Part shown: positions 43,642 to 52,949 of the stretch, one piece after another
Position numbering within the stretch: position 1 is the stretch's first letter
How the letters are laid out: each line of letters opens with the position of its first letter
From: CANKHA01 sp963731585
Lineage (GTDB): Bacteria > Pseudomonadota > Alphaproteobacteria > Rhizobiales > Xanthobacteraceae
Length of the DNA: 64,000 nucleotides
NCBI GenBank assembly: GCA_963731585.1
Contig: CAVSWC010000007.1
Coordinates: 165,607 to 229,606 of the forward strand
Reading direction: 5' to 3'
Position numbers and translations under genes: made by a program
Notes under the pieces: generated by a model
What the model was told of the DNA's origin: nothing
Database searches by the model: none
The model's input: only the letters and a program-made list of their open reading frames with translations

Positions 43642-44574
43642 ATGTTCCGGCTTGTCGTCTCAGATCTTGGTTCTCCTTCGTATTTTGTCGCGACGGCGGC
43701 GGTGGCCCTCGGCTTCTTCAAACAGGAAGGGATCGAGATGGCTCCGGTCGTCGGCAGCGAAGACGCTGAGCAGAATACGAGCGGGCTCAACGACGGTACG
43801 GCGCATTTTTTCGGCGGTCCGGCCTATGGTCCGCTGAAGACATTTTCGAATTTTCAGGGCGTGAAGATCCTGTGCGCCCTCGCGCAGTATTCATACTGGT
43901 TCATGGGAATACGTGCCGATCTCGACGTGAAGCGGGGTGACCTCAAGGCGCTGACCGGCTTACGCATCTCGTCGTCGTTTAGTTCACCTGGGCAGGGTCT
44001 GCGCCACATGCTGGCGGAAGCCGGCATCGATCTCGAGCGCGACAACGTAAAAATCGTCAAGGCACCGTCGGCGGGCAAGCATCAGAAATTCCGCGGCAAC
44101 GACGGCGTCGTCGCCTTACAGCAGGGCATTTCTGATGCCTTCTGGGGCAATGGTATGCGCCTGGAACTCGGCGTTAGATCGGGGCTGGCGAAGCTGCATA
44201 TCGATCTGCGCCGCGGCGACGGGCCGCCGGGCGCGCGCTTCTACAACTTTCCCGCTCTCGCCGCATCGGAGACCTTTATCAATGCCCACCCGCAGCTGGC
44301 TGCTGGGGCCGTGCGCGCTATCGTAAAGGCGCAAAAAGCACTGAAGAGTGATCCCTCATTGGCAACAGAAGTTGGCCGCAAGGTATTTCCAGCTGAGGAA
44401 GCCGACATAATAGCGACACTGGTCGAACGGGATGCGCCGTTCTACGATGCCCACGTCAGTCAAGAAGCTATAGATGGATTGAACAAATTCTGTGTGACCA
44501 GAGGCTTGATGTCGAGGCCGGTGGCTTACGACGAACTGGTGGCTACACAATTCAGAGATTTGTGGAATGGCTGA
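43642..44574 (+). CDS. NMT1/THI5-like substrate-binding protein without signal peptide
   Basis: A 310-residue protein resembling ABC-transporter binding proteins of the SsuA/ThiY type: SPSYFVATAAVALGFFKQEG, VKILCALAQYSYWFMGIRAD, GLRISSSFSSPGQGLRHMLA, and LAAGAVRAIVKAQKALKSDP. It begins directly with the first beta strand (MFRLVVSDLG) and has no signal peptide. It may be a cytoplasmic enzyme or sensor of this fold, or its leader was lost. No permease or ATPase gene is near. It lies between the DoxX gene and a TctC gene on the same strand. Confidence 0.78.
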   Translation: MFRLVVSDLGSPSYFVATAAVALGFFKQEGIEMAPVVGSEDAEQNTSGLNDGTAHFFGGPAYGPLKTFSNFQGVKILCALAQYSYWFMGIRADLDVKRGDLKALTGLRISSSFSSPGQGLRHMLAEAGIDLERDNVKIVKAPSAGKHQKFRGNDGVVALQQGISDAFWGNGMRLELGVRSGLAKLHIDLRRGDGPPGARFYNFPALAASETFINAHPQLAAGAVRAIVKAQKALKSDPSLATEVGRKVFPAEEADIIATLVERDAPFYDAHVSQEAIDGLNKFCVTRGLMSRPVAYDELVATQFRDLWNG

Positions 44575-44625
44575 GTGCAAAAAAACGCGTCAGTAAGTCA
44601 AGTGGGTCATCCAAAGGAGAGGGTA

Positions 44626-45693
44626 ATGGGCAGGCATAATCTGGTTTCGATCCTCGCAGCACTTTGTGTTGTTGTCGGGCTAGGGTGCGCGAACACTCCC
44701 ACAGCTGCGCAGGAGTTCCCGCCGCGGGGAAAAACGATCATGATGCAGATCGGTTTTAACCCCGGCGGGGGTACGGATGCCGCTGGCCTGCTGATCGCCA
44801 AGTTCCTCAAGAAATACCTGCCCAACGACCCCAGCATTGCTATGCAGCATATGCCCGGCGCCGGGGGTATGACTGCACTCAACCACGCAGTGCTGAAGAC
44901 GCCGCCTGACGGGATGTTGTTAATCATGGGAGGCGCGTCTGCACTTGATCCGTTCAACACACGGAAAGCAAATGCCAAATACGACCCGACGAAGTTTCGC
45001 ATTGTAGGGGGTATCGGCCGCGGCGGCAGCGCGCTTGTGATCACGGCGGCGGGTGAAAAAAGGCTTCTGGATAAATCAAGCCCACCCGCAATCATGGGCT
45101 CGTCTGGACCAATCCCTCGGCAAGGAATGCAAGTGGTATTGTGGGGTGTGGAATATTTTGGCTGGAACGTGAAGTGGGTGACGGGCTACCCGGGAACAAG
45201 TGATTTGATGCTTGCCCTCGATCGGGAAGAGATCGACATGACGACAACTGGCAACATCTTTGCGCTTCAAGACCGGCTTAAAGCTGGCAAGTTGAAGATC
45301 ATCAATCAATCAGGCATGATTAAAGAAGGAAAATCAATCGGGCGGCCTGATTTCGGCGACGCACCGCTGCTGACCGACAGGCTAGATGGAAAGATCAAGG
45401 ATCCGATTGCGCAGAAATCATTTGAGTACTGGCTGGCTATGAACACAGCGGATAAATGGCTGGCCCTCCACCCGGACACACCGGACACAATCGTATCGAT
45501 TTACCGCGCGGCCTTTGAAAAGGTTGCCGCCGATCCGGAGTTTCTGAGGGAAGGCGAGAGGATCAGCGATGGATTCTTCCCGGTAAATCACACAGAAGTC
45601 GAACGCTACATCCAAACGCTCGCCGACACGCCGGATGAAGCTATCAACTACACGACGCAACTCATGCAAAAACAAGGGATTCAAGTGAAGTAG
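44626..45693 (+). CDS. TctC/Bug-family periplasmic binding protein 5
   Basis: A 355-residue receptor. ATG 44626 follows AAAGGAGA. The signal peptide is MGRHNLVSILAALCVVVGLG. Blocks: MMQIGFNPGGGTDAAGLLIA, YLPNDPSIAMQHMPGAGGMT, YDPTKFRIVGGIGRGGSALV and WNVKWVTGYPGTSDLMLALD. Together with the copies at 32924, 51421 and 53909 it belongs to the subgroup with the GGxxRGGxxxV and W-N-x-K-W-V segments. The next TctC gene follows on the same strand after 157 bases. Confidence 0.9.
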   Translation: MGRHNLVSILAALCVVVGLGCANTPTAAQEFPPRGKTIMMQIGFNPGGGTDAAGLLIAKFLKKYLPNDPSIAMQHMPGAGGMTALNHAVLKTPPDGMLLIMGGASALDPFNTRKANAKYDPTKFRIVGGIGRGGSALVITAAGEKRLLDKSSPPAIMGSSGPIPRQGMQVVLWGVEYFGWNVKWVTGYPGTSDLMLALDREEIDMTTTGNIFALQDRLKAGKLKIINQSGMIKEGKSIGRPDFGDAPLLTDRLDGKIKDPIAQKSFEYWLAMNTADKWLALHPDTPDTIVSIYRAAFEKVAADPEFLREGERISDGFFPVNHTEVERYIQTLADTPDEAINYTTQLMQKQGIQVK

Positions 45694-45850
45694 CCAGTCG
45701 CTGCAAGCGAAGCAGCTTGCATACCAACGCTGCGCCTCCGTAGCTGGAACAGATGTCCGTGGCTAAGAGGAGCGCTTCGCTTGCATTTCCCGGTTAGGCC
45801 AACGAGCAACCCGTTATTTGCAAAGAGCAAGATAAGGGAGAGGGACTTTG

Positions 45851-46864
45851 GTGCGGATCTCACGTCTTTCAAATTGCTTGGTGCTAGTCTTGACGTTGCT
45901 GTCGCCGGGGGTCCGCGCGGACGACCTCGCCGACTTTTATCGCGGCAAGCGGATGACGATGTATATCGGATCGTCGGCAGGAGACGGCACCGATCTGTAC
46001 GGACGCCTCGTTGCCAGTCACATGAGCAAATACATACCGGGAAATCCGCAAATTACTCCCTCGAACGTTCCCGGTGCGAATGGGCTAGTAGCCGCGAACC
46101 AGCTGTACAACATCGCTTCGAAAGATGGGTTGTCCATCGGCACATTCAGCCGTTATGCAGTCTTCGAGCCGTTGTGGAAGAATCCCGCCGCTCGCTTTGC
46201 ACCCGAGCGTTTCAACTGGATTGGAAACGTCAACATCGATGTCAGCGTGTGCGTCACGTGGCACACGGTTGGCATCAAATCACTCTCGGAGTTCATGACG
46301 CGCGAACTAAAGATGGGGGCGACGAACGAGAGCCATGTCAACATCCTCAACAATCTGTTCGGAGCTAAGCTGCGCGCCATCAAAGGCTACCCTGGCGGAA
46401 ACGACGTGAACCTGGCCCTTGAGCGCGGCGAGGTCGACGGTCGCTGCAATATTGCCTGGTCGGCGATCATGGCAACCCGGCCTGAATGGGTGCGCGATAA
46501 GAAGATCGATGTGTTGATTCAATTCGCACATAAGAAGCTTCCCGAATTGAAGGAGGTACCGCTGGTGATGGATCTTGCAAAAACGGATGCACAAAAGCAG
46601 ATCCTAAATCTCATTCTCACGAGCCAGCTCATGGCGCGCGTGGTTGTCGCCCCTCCAGACGTGCCGCCCGAGCGCGTCGCGGCCCTGCGCAACGCTTTCG
46701 ACCAAACGATGAAGGATCCGGAATTCATGGCCGCCGCACAGCGGCTTGGCGCGCCCGTTGACCCGGTATCAGGCCTGGAAATCCAGCAGCTTGTCGATGA
46801 GATGATGCGAACGCCCCCGGACGTTGTAAAGACATTCTACGAGGTCGTCGGAGGCAAGCCGTAG
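45851..46864 (+). CDS. TctC/Bug-family periplasmic binding protein 6
   Basis: A 337-residue receptor. GTG 45851 (TTG 45848 is next to it) follows AAGGGAGAGGG. The signal region is MRISRLSNCLVLVLTLLSPG. Blocks: YRGKRMTMYIGSSAGDGTDL, YIPGNPQITPSNVPGANGLV and TIGTFSRYAVFEPLW-like sequence. Two Cys (DVSVCVTWHT, GRCNIAW) could form a disulfide. It lies 22 bases before the DLH-type hydrolase gene, so transport receptor and hydrolase may be coexpressed. Confidence 0.9.
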   Translation: MRISRLSNCLVLVLTLLSPGVRADDLADFYRGKRMTMYIGSSAGDGTDLYGRLVASHMSKYIPGNPQITPSNVPGANGLVAANQLYNIASKDGLSIGTFSRYAVFEPLWKNPAARFAPERFNWIGNVNIDVSVCVTWHTVGIKSLSEFMTRELKMGATNESHVNILNNLFGAKLRAIKGYPGGNDVNLALERGEVDGRCNIAWSAIMATRPEWVRDKKIDVLIQFAHKKLPELKEVPLVMDLAKTDAQKQILNLILTSQLMARVVVAPPDVPPERVAALRNAFDQTMKDPEFMAAAQRLGAPVDPVSGLEIQQLVDEMMRTPPDVVKTFYEVVGGKP

Positions 46865-46886
46865 TCGCGCCACTGGGGAGCAGCCA

Positions 46887-47606
46887 ATGCTCGAGATAGT
46901 GCAGCTTGTCGTCGACGGAAGCCCGATGGACGTGCTGGTTGCGCTGCCGGAAGGCACCGGGCGACACCCCGGCGTTCTCTTGTCGCATTACCAGCATGGA
47001 CTTGGCCCGTTCACCTACAGTAACGCGAAATATCTTGCTTCGCAGGGTTTCGTGGTTGTCGCGCCGGACCATTACCATCACACCCCCGGCGAAACCGATC
47101 TCGCCAAGCGGAAGGCGGGATTGATTGACACGCGCCTGATCGCGGACATGCAGACCGCTACGGCGTATCTGCGTGCCCATCGGCGTGTCCTGCCGGAAGC
47201 CACAGCTATCATGGGCCACTGCATGGGAGGACGGCAAACCTTATTGGGTGCAGCGACAGTTCCAGATTTTCGTTGTGCGATTGTCTGTTACGGCGGCGGG
47301 GTCATGCGGGCTCAGGGACAGGGCCCAACAGTGTTTGAGCGCCTTCGGGACATTCGCTGCCCCGTGGCGGGCTTCTTCGGCGCGGAGGACACGCATCCGC
47401 CGCCTAACGAGGTTCGCGAAATAGAAACGGAGCTCAGGCGTTGCGGCGTGAAAACGGATTTCCGCATCTACGAAAATACCGGGCATGCGTTTATGGACCC
47501 GGATCAAACGCGCTATGTGGAAGCGTCGGCGAGCGACGCGTGGATGCGCATCATCGCGTTTCTCAAGAGGCACACGGGGACGTTTGCCGCGGCGCCTATG
47601 GCCTAA
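46887..47606 (+). CDS. dienelactone hydrolase family protein
   Basis: A 239-residue alpha/beta hydrolase. The triad is visible: nucleophile Cys in TAIMGHCMGGRQTLLGAA, Asp in FFGAEDTHPPPNEV, His in YENTGHAFMDPDQTRY. The dienelactone hydrolase pattern LPEGTGRHPGVLLSHYQHGL occurs at the start. These enzymes open dienelactones or related esters during breakdown of catechols. The substrate is inferred only. It ends in a 176-base gap before the convergent TctC gene. Confidence 0.87.
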   Translation: MLEIVQLVVDGSPMDVLVALPEGTGRHPGVLLSHYQHGLGPFTYSNAKYLASQGFVVVAPDHYHHTPGETDLAKRKAGLIDTRLIADMQTATAYLRAHRRVLPEATAIMGHCMGGRQTLLGAATVPDFRCAIVCYGGGVMRAQGQGPTVFERLRDIRCPVAGFFGAEDTHPPPNEVREIETELRRCGVKTDFRIYENTGHAFMDPDQTRYVEASASDAWMRIIAFLKRHTGTFAAAPMA

Positions 47607-47782
47607 TTCGTTGGTCGCCCGGCGCATCGCCTTTCCGTAAGCGAAGCTCGTGGAGCAGCCTCTTTGGATGTGCCTACGCAGGGGGTATCTTGTCTCGAAT
47701 TAACAAAGCCTGCAATCGGTAGACGGCCGCCTCACGTGGCCGGGCTATTGCCATTTGCAGAAAAATGCCGCGCCTAAATGCG

Positions 47783-48826
47783 TTATTCGCTGATCAGCTT
47801 TTGCAAGTAACCCATCATCTCTGGCGATACGTTTTTTAAAGTTTGCAGCAACCTCAAAATCTCATCGCTACCGATCGGGCTGATATCGATTTTCAGCTTC
47901 TGTGCTTCCGCAAGAAAGTCTGGGTCCCGATGGGCATCCCCGAAGGCCTTCTGCAGAGCCTTCGCGCGATCGGCAGGGACCTCCGGCGGCGCGGCGAAGG
48001 GGCGTGACACCTGATAGGGGATCTCCATTACCTCGATTATCTGACGATCCTTATCGGTGGGCGCCAGCTCGCGTGCCGTCGGAACATTCGGGAAGTCCGG
48101 ATGGCGTGTGGGTCGTCCCATTACCATCAAGACATGGACAAAGCTGTCCGGAGCAAACCATCCCGGCCTACTCGGCTTGGCCGATGAATAGCCTGCCATG
48201 CGGGCTTCGATTTCCTTGCGTTCGACGGCCAAATACATCTCCGCGCCATCACGATAGCCTGGTACGATCTTGACGTTGAAGCCGAGTAAGTCACGCATCA
48301 TAGTAGCAGTGGCATCGCTTGAGGCTCCATCGCTGGTGGAGCCGACCAGCAACGGCGGCCCATCCTTTCGCCGAAGATCGGCAATTGACTTCGAGCCGGC
48401 ATCTTTGCGGGCCAGCAGGAGATAAGCGTCGTTGCTGCCGTCCGACGACGATCCGAGCCATGTGAACTTGAACGGATCGAACTGGACGGTTTGGCTGTTC
48501 GGAATGATGCCGAGCAGCGGAATATTTCTGGCAAAATTGCCGAAGGCTGTGCCGTCTCGCGGCGCGACGCTATAGATATAGTTGGCGCCCTTCAGGCTGC
48601 CCGCTCCCGGCATGTTCTGCACGATAACGGTCGGGGTGCCCGGAATGTACTTGGCCATGTATTTGGCGACGAGGCGTCCATAGACATCGTATCCCGCGCC
48701 AGGCCCGTAGGAAACGATCATGGTCACTTGCTTGCCCCGGTAGAAATCAGCCACGGGGTCGGCCGAGGCACAGCTTGCCCATGTTGCAAACAGCAAAAGA
48801 AACACTGCTTTTAGGTAAGTGTTCAT
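47783..48826 (-). CDS. TctC/Bug-family periplasmic binding protein 7
   Basis: A 347-residue receptor with signal peptide MNTYLKAVFLLLFATWASCA. Blocks: YRGKQVTMIVSYGPGAGYDV, YIPGTPTVIVQNMPGAGSLK and FDPFKFTWLGSSSDGSNDAY. It groups with those at 30073 and 45851. It is 82 bases downstream of the ThDP enzyme gene on the same strand, so the pair may be cotranscribed and handle the same acid. Confidence 0.9.
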   Translation of the reverse strand: MNTYLKAVFLLLFATWASCASADPVADFYRGKQVTMIVSYGPGAGYDVYGRLVAKYMAKYIPGTPTVIVQNMPGAGSLKGANYIYSVAPRDGTAFGNFARNIPLLGIIPNSQTVQFDPFKFTWLGSSSDGSNDAYLLLARKDAGSKSIADLRRKDGPPLLVGSTSDGASSDATATMMRDLLGFNVKIVPGYRDGAEMYLAVERKEIEARMAGYSSAKPSRPGWFAPDSFVHVLMVMGRPTRHPDFPNVPTARELAPTDKDRQIIEVMEIPYQVSRPFAAPPEVPADRAKALQKAFGDAHRDPDFLAEAQKLKIDISPIGSDEILRLLQTLKNVSPEMMGYLQKLISE

Positions 48827-48908
48827 TGGATTTCTCTCTCGCTTTCGTGCCAGCGAAGGCTACCTGTCATCGTTTTTGGGCCAGAATTCGTCCCGCTGGC
48901 CACGCACG

Positions 48909-50741
48909 TCAGTCCTTACGTCCTCCTGTCTGATCGCGCCCGCTGTCACCAGGTGCGCCGATGTCGATTTGCACATCCAGAAAATATCGGCCGCCTGACC
49001 GAACGATCTTTTCGCCCCTTTGCAGCGCGTCCGCGAAGTTAGTCGCATTCATGATCGGTCCTTCCCCTTCGAAGCCCTGAGCCCTGGCAAGAGCCAGGAG
49101 ATCGATCGGGGGATTTACCATTTCCTGTCCCACGAACTTATTGTCGGTCGGCCGCCCGCGGACCTTGGCCACATGTTCCTGATGCCCGACGTCATTGTGG
49201 TAGGCCTGATTGTTGGCGACGATAAACAGGATCGGGATCTGCATATGGGATGCGGTCCAGAGGGCGGTGCACCCCATCGTGAAGTCTCCATCTCCGACCA
49301 CTGTGATGGGAAGGCGTCCTGAATCCTTCAGGGCGAGCGCCACGCCAATGGAGCGGGAAGGCCCTATGCCAACACCTGTCGTGTGCCCGAAGTAGTCCAG
49401 CGGATGATTAAATGACAGCGCGTCGGGGGACCAGCCCAGCGCGAGATTGGCGATAGAGACATCGCGCGACGAGCAGAAATTCCGCATCACGAGCGCCATG
49501 TCTCGCATCCGCATGATGCCATCCTGCCGCGGTTCAGGCGGGGTCCCAGCCGGCGGACGGGGAGGGAATTTCGGCATGGCCTTGCTGCTGGTGCCCCGTT
49601 CCTTTCGCACTGCGGTGAGTAAAGGGCCCAGCAGCGCCTCGGGGGAACTCAAGATCTTCAGGTCAGCGGCCGGCAGGCCGCAATAATCCATGCTCCATCC
49701 GTTATGAGAAAAATCGTCCGCCGTGCAATTGATGACAGTGGCTTTGATGGCCACATTCTTGCCAAGCGTCTGCCTGAAAAATCCTTTCAGATCTTTCCAA
49801 TTAAGCGCGAGTATCACGTCGGCTTGTTTCGCAAGCTCCGCCGCCGCAGGCGAGGGCCGGGACCGCGCATCGACCGGGTGAAGGGGATGATCCGTGGGGA
49901 AAGCAGCGGGATTTTTCAGATCCGTGAGGACTGCAGCGCCGAGCTCTTCGGCAAGATCAATCCGCGTTTGCCAATCATCTAGCGGGCGCGAAACGCGACC
50001 CATCAGGATTAGCGGCTTCTTCGCGGCTGTGAGCAACTTCGCCGCGCGCTCTACTGCTTCTGCAGTCGGGCCGGGAACGCCCGGCTGGTAACGGTCGACG
50101 TCTGGAAATTGAAGTTCGCCAACAAGCCTCGACTCCTGCAGGCCTGCGTCGAAGCAGACATAGGTCGCGCCGTACGGCGGCGTGGAGGCTATCTGCCATG
50201 CCCGCATCAGCGACTTGACAGCCGCGCCTGCAGATCGCGGTTCGTCGTCCCACTTCGTATAGTGGCGGATGATCGAGGCTTGGTCTTTGGACGTGTGAAT
50301 CCAATCGCTCCACGGCCGACGCTCCTCGGCGTCGGTCGGACCCGTAGCGCCCAAAATCAGGATTGGATCGCGGCTGCACCAGCAACTGAAGATCGCCATG
50401 GTGGCATGCATCAGGCCCACATTCGCATGCACCGCCACGGCCATGGGCTTCTCAGTAACGCTGGCATAGCCCTGGGCAATCCCGACGGCATGCTCTTCGT
50501 GAAGGCACACCATGATTTCTGGATCCCGATTACCGAGATAATTGACGAGGCTATCGTGCAGGCCGCGATAACTGGCACCCGGATTGAGGGCGATATACTT
50601 GACCTTTAGCCGGCGGAGCATTTCCGCAACAGCATCCGATGTCCATGCCATTTCCGCGTTGATTGGCTTAACTAAAGCGGCACCCCCAACCCGCGCGGCG
50701 TCACATGATCCATCAACTAAACCCGAATTATCCGTAACCAC
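48909..50741 (-). CDS. thiamine diphosphate-dependent enzyme (acetolactate synthase/decarboxylase type)
   Basis: A 610-residue ThDP enzyme with the three-domain POX/BFD layout: N-terminal Pyr domain (VKYIALNPGASYRGLHDSLV, CLHEEHAVGIAQGYA with the catalytic Glu), a central domain (AAKKPLILMGRVSRPLDDWQ), and a C-terminal PP domain with the ThDP motif VGDGDFTMGCTALW ending in ANNQAYHND. GTG 50741 is chosen because AAGGAGGA lies just upstream; the longer frame adds a Cys-rich stretch unlike the family. It may decarboxylate a 2-oxo acid such as an aryl glyoxylate, which is inference. A TctC gene lies downstream. Confidence 0.86.
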   Translation of the reverse strand: MVTDNSGLVDGSCDAARVGGAALVKPINAEMAWTSDAVAEMLRRLKVKYIALNPGASYRGLHDSLVNYLGNRDPEIMVCLHEEHAVGIAQGYASVTEKPMAVAVHANVGLMHATMAIFSCWCSRDPILILGATGPTDAEERRPWSDWIHTSKDQASIIRHYTKWDDEPRSAGAAVKSLMRAWQIASTPPYGATYVCFDAGLQESRLVGELQFPDVDRYQPGVPGPTAEAVERAAKLLTAAKKPLILMGRVSRPLDDWQTRIDLAEELGAAVLTDLKNPAAFPTDHPLHPVDARSRPSPAAAELAKQADVILALNWKDLKGFFRQTLGKNVAIKATVINCTADDFSHNGWSMDYCGLPAADLKILSSPEALLGPLLTAVRKERGTSSKAMPKFPPRPPAGTPPEPRQDGIMRMRDMALVMRNFCSSRDVSIANLALGWSPDALSFNHPLDYFGHTTGVGIGPSRSIGVALALKDSGRLPITVVGDGDFTMGCTALWTASHMQIPILFIVANNQAYHNDVGHQEHVAKVRGRPTDNKFVGQEMVNPPIDLLALARAQGFEGEGPIMNATNFADALQRGEKIVRSGGRYFLDVQIDIGAPGDSGRDQTGGRKD

Positions 50742-50833
50742 CGTTCCTCCTTCTTTGCAACTGCAAGCATCCGTCTTATACATCTTCAGGCACGCCTGAG
50801 GCGCCAAAAGTGCTGCGTCGTCTCAGACCATCA

Positions 50834-51124
50834 TCACTCTACGAGTTCGTAAAGTTTGACTTCAGCTTTTGTACTTTTCAGGGTGCGTGCGTGCCGAACG
50901 ATCTCTTTATGGGCGTCGCTGTTTTTGTACTGCTCTATATCTGCTTCCGTTGCCCATTCTGAATAGGAAATCAATTCATGAGCGTCACGACATCGGAGAA
51001 GCTTTTCAGAAAGGCATCCTTTCTGAGTGATCATGAGGGGCGCACATTCCTGCTTCCATACTTTTAGCGCCGCTTCGATGTCGGATGGATCTAATTTGAT
51101 GTGGATCAGGCGGACAATTGACAT
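50834..51124 (-). CDS. antibiotic-biosynthesis-monooxygenase-like (ABM) small protein
   Basis: A 96-residue ferredoxin-like alpha/beta barrel protein: MSIVRLIHIKLDPSDIEAAL, KVWKQECAPLMITQKGCLSE, LISYSEWATEADIEQYKNSD and the closing strand AEVKLYELVE. The ABM fold includes small monooxygenases and stress proteins. No catalytic assignment can be made. It precedes the ThDP enzyme gene (92-base gap) on the same strand, and is divergent from TctC 8 with an operator-like dyad in between. Confidence 0.75.
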   Translation of the reverse strand: MSIVRLIHIKLDPSDIEAALKVWKQECAPLMITQKGCLSEKLLRCRDAHELISYSEWATEADIEQYKNSDAHKEIVRHARTLKSTKAEVKLYELVE

Positions 51125-51193
51125 CGGTTAGTTCTCCTGCATGGCGTGCCTCGCCAGAAGCAGTTTATAGGGATAAGGATGCACTAAAAGTCA

Positions 51194-51224
51194 ACATGAT
51201 GGAATTATGGGATTTCCATCATGT
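51194..51224. promoter_or_regulatory. 31-bp operator-like inverted repeat
   Basis: Perfect 11-bp arms ACATGATGGAA / TTCCATCATGT separated by 9 bases, in the gap between the divergent ABM-like gene and TctC 8. The size and symmetry fit a dimeric regulator of GntR, IclR or LysR type. No other copy was found in the window and no regulator gene is adjacent. Confidence 0.5.
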
Positions 51225-51420
51225 GCGGAAAGATAGCCGTTTTGTGAAGCTATACGACGACTAAGTTTTGAACGCTCGCGGCTATGTCTTCTCGCTATTG
51301 ACCAGGAGTTTTTGATAGTGCCGATTGTCACAACGAGGTTACCAATAAGAAGCAGCATCCGTTGTATGCAATGATCGACTGACACCACTAGAAAAATGCT
51401 ACAGCCTGGAGGAGGGGATT

Positions 51421-52503
51421 ATGGGGCGGTCGCTGTTATCTTTGCTTGCCCAGGGCCAACTATCCCTTGTGATAGCCGGCGCGATCCTGTCCGCGCTCAG
51501 CCAGGCGGCGCAAGCCCAGGATGCCGAACAGGATAACAAAACGATCACCATGATCGTCGGCAACCCCGCTGGCGGTACCGCCGACCTCGCGGGTCGCTTC
51601 ATGGCGCAATTCCTCACCAAGTATCTGCCGGGCAATCCGGCCATTGTCATTCGCAACATCCCGGGTGCCGACGGGAAGGTCGGCATGAATTATTTTGTGC
51701 GGCAGGCGAAACCTGACGGCCTGATGATCGCAACTGGGGTCGGATCGCCGCTCGATCCAAGGAATTATCGGGACGCCAACACACTTTACGATCCGCTGAA
51801 GTTTCATTTCATCGGCGGTGTCTCCCGCGGAGGAACGTTCCAAGTCGTCAATAAGAGCGCGCTGCCGCGGCTCAGCAACAAAATCGCCCCGCCGGTCACT
51901 GTCGGCGCCATCGACGGGACACGCTCGGGCGAGCAGGTCATCTCCTGGGGTATTGAGCTGCTCGGCTGGAATGCGAAATGGGTAGTCGGCTATCGCGCAT
52001 CGACGGAAACCACTATCGCCTTGGAACGCGGCGAGGTCGACCTCACTTCGTCCGGTAGCTCGATCCTGGTTCGGCGGCTGACCGACACCGGGAAGTTTCA
52101 GGTGCTGTGCCAGTCGGGCATCGTAGTCGACGGCAAGATGCGCCGCCGTAGTGACTTCGCGGATGTGCCGACCATGGCTGAGCTCATTGACGGCAAGCTC
52201 ACCGACCCCGGGGCGCTGGATGCGTTTAACTATCTCGAAGCAATGACCTCGATTGACCCGTGGATGGCCCTGCCGCCAAACACACCGTCGTCCGTTGTCG
52301 CGACTTATCGCGAGGCCTTTAAGAAAGCCACGGCCGATCCGGAATTCATAGAAAAGGGAAAGCGGATCAGCGAGGACATCCGCCCGATGTTTCACGGGGA
52401 CTTCGAGTTGCTCGTCAAGACAGCTTCGGATCGGCTGACGCCCGCCGCCGAGGCCTACATCAAGGCGATGCAGGTCAAGCAGGGCATCCGCGCCAAGGAG
52501 TGA
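51421..52503 (+). CDS. TctC/Bug-family periplasmic binding protein 8
   Basis: A 360-residue receptor. ATG 51421 follows GGAGGAGGG closely. The signal region is LPA-free but hydrophobic (LSLLAQGQLSLVIAGAILSA, cleavage near AQA). Blocks: ITMIVGNPAGGTADLAGRFM, YLPGNPAIVIRNIPGADGKV and YDPLKFHFIGGVSRGGTFQV. It is closest by eye to TctC 2 (32924), even in SDFADVPTMAELIDG-like segments and the C-terminal KQGIRAKE, so the two are probably paralogues from a dispersed duplication. Confidence 0.9.
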   Translation: MGRSLLSLLAQGQLSLVIAGAILSALSQAAQAQDAEQDNKTITMIVGNPAGGTADLAGRFMAQFLTKYLPGNPAIVIRNIPGADGKVGMNYFVRQAKPDGLMIATGVGSPLDPRNYRDANTLYDPLKFHFIGGVSRGGTFQVVNKSALPRLSNKIAPPVTVGAIDGTRSGEQVISWGIELLGWNAKWVVGYRASTETTIALERGEVDLTSSGSSILVRRLTDTGKFQVLCQSGIVVDGKMRRRSDFADVPTMAELIDGKLTDPGALDAFNYLEAMTSIDPWMALPPNTPSSVVATYREAFKKATADPEFIEKGKRISEDIRPMFHGDFELLVKTASDRLTPAAEAYIKAMQVKQGIRAKE

Positions 52504-52949
52504 TGGCAACGGCCCGCGTCATTGCCTTTGAGGCACCGGCCCACGCCCCAGTTCCATCATCTCGCGCGCCGTCGCCAGACAGCTCGGGCAGATAGCGCAC
52601 GACAACGGCCCTGTCGCGGGCCGATCGCGCCCGTGCGGCCGTCGCTGCGTTCTTCGAGTGGGCTATCCGGAGGGTGTTGCGGAAACAAACCCAGTGATCG
52701 GCACCAACAAGGCAACGGACCCAAAGGACGCCAAGCAGCGACCGCGTTCTGTCTCACAACGGAAGTGCGGACTATCGGGCGCACCCTGAGCGAAGGCCAC
52801 TTTGCCGACATCGTGTGGCTGTTGATGCTGACAGCGCGAGCACGTCTGCGGCAGCTGTTACGAAGCCGGCTAGCATTAGAGTCTTAAACGCCCCGATTTG
52901 CCGCAGGTTCATGGCGTCTTTCTCTTGCAGCGTCTATGCAATTACGCGT
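52504..52949. other. gene-free gap of about 450 bases
   Basis: The gap separates TctC 8 and the convergent binding-protein gene. Open frames on both strands are Arg/Pro-rich and unlike known proteins. No repeat or strong hairpin was seen. It may contain eroded coding sequence. Confidence 0.5.

Noticed and set aside
51460..52509. A 349-residue open frame opposite TctC 8
   Set aside because: The plus-strand TctC protein has all family motifs; the antisense frame has none.
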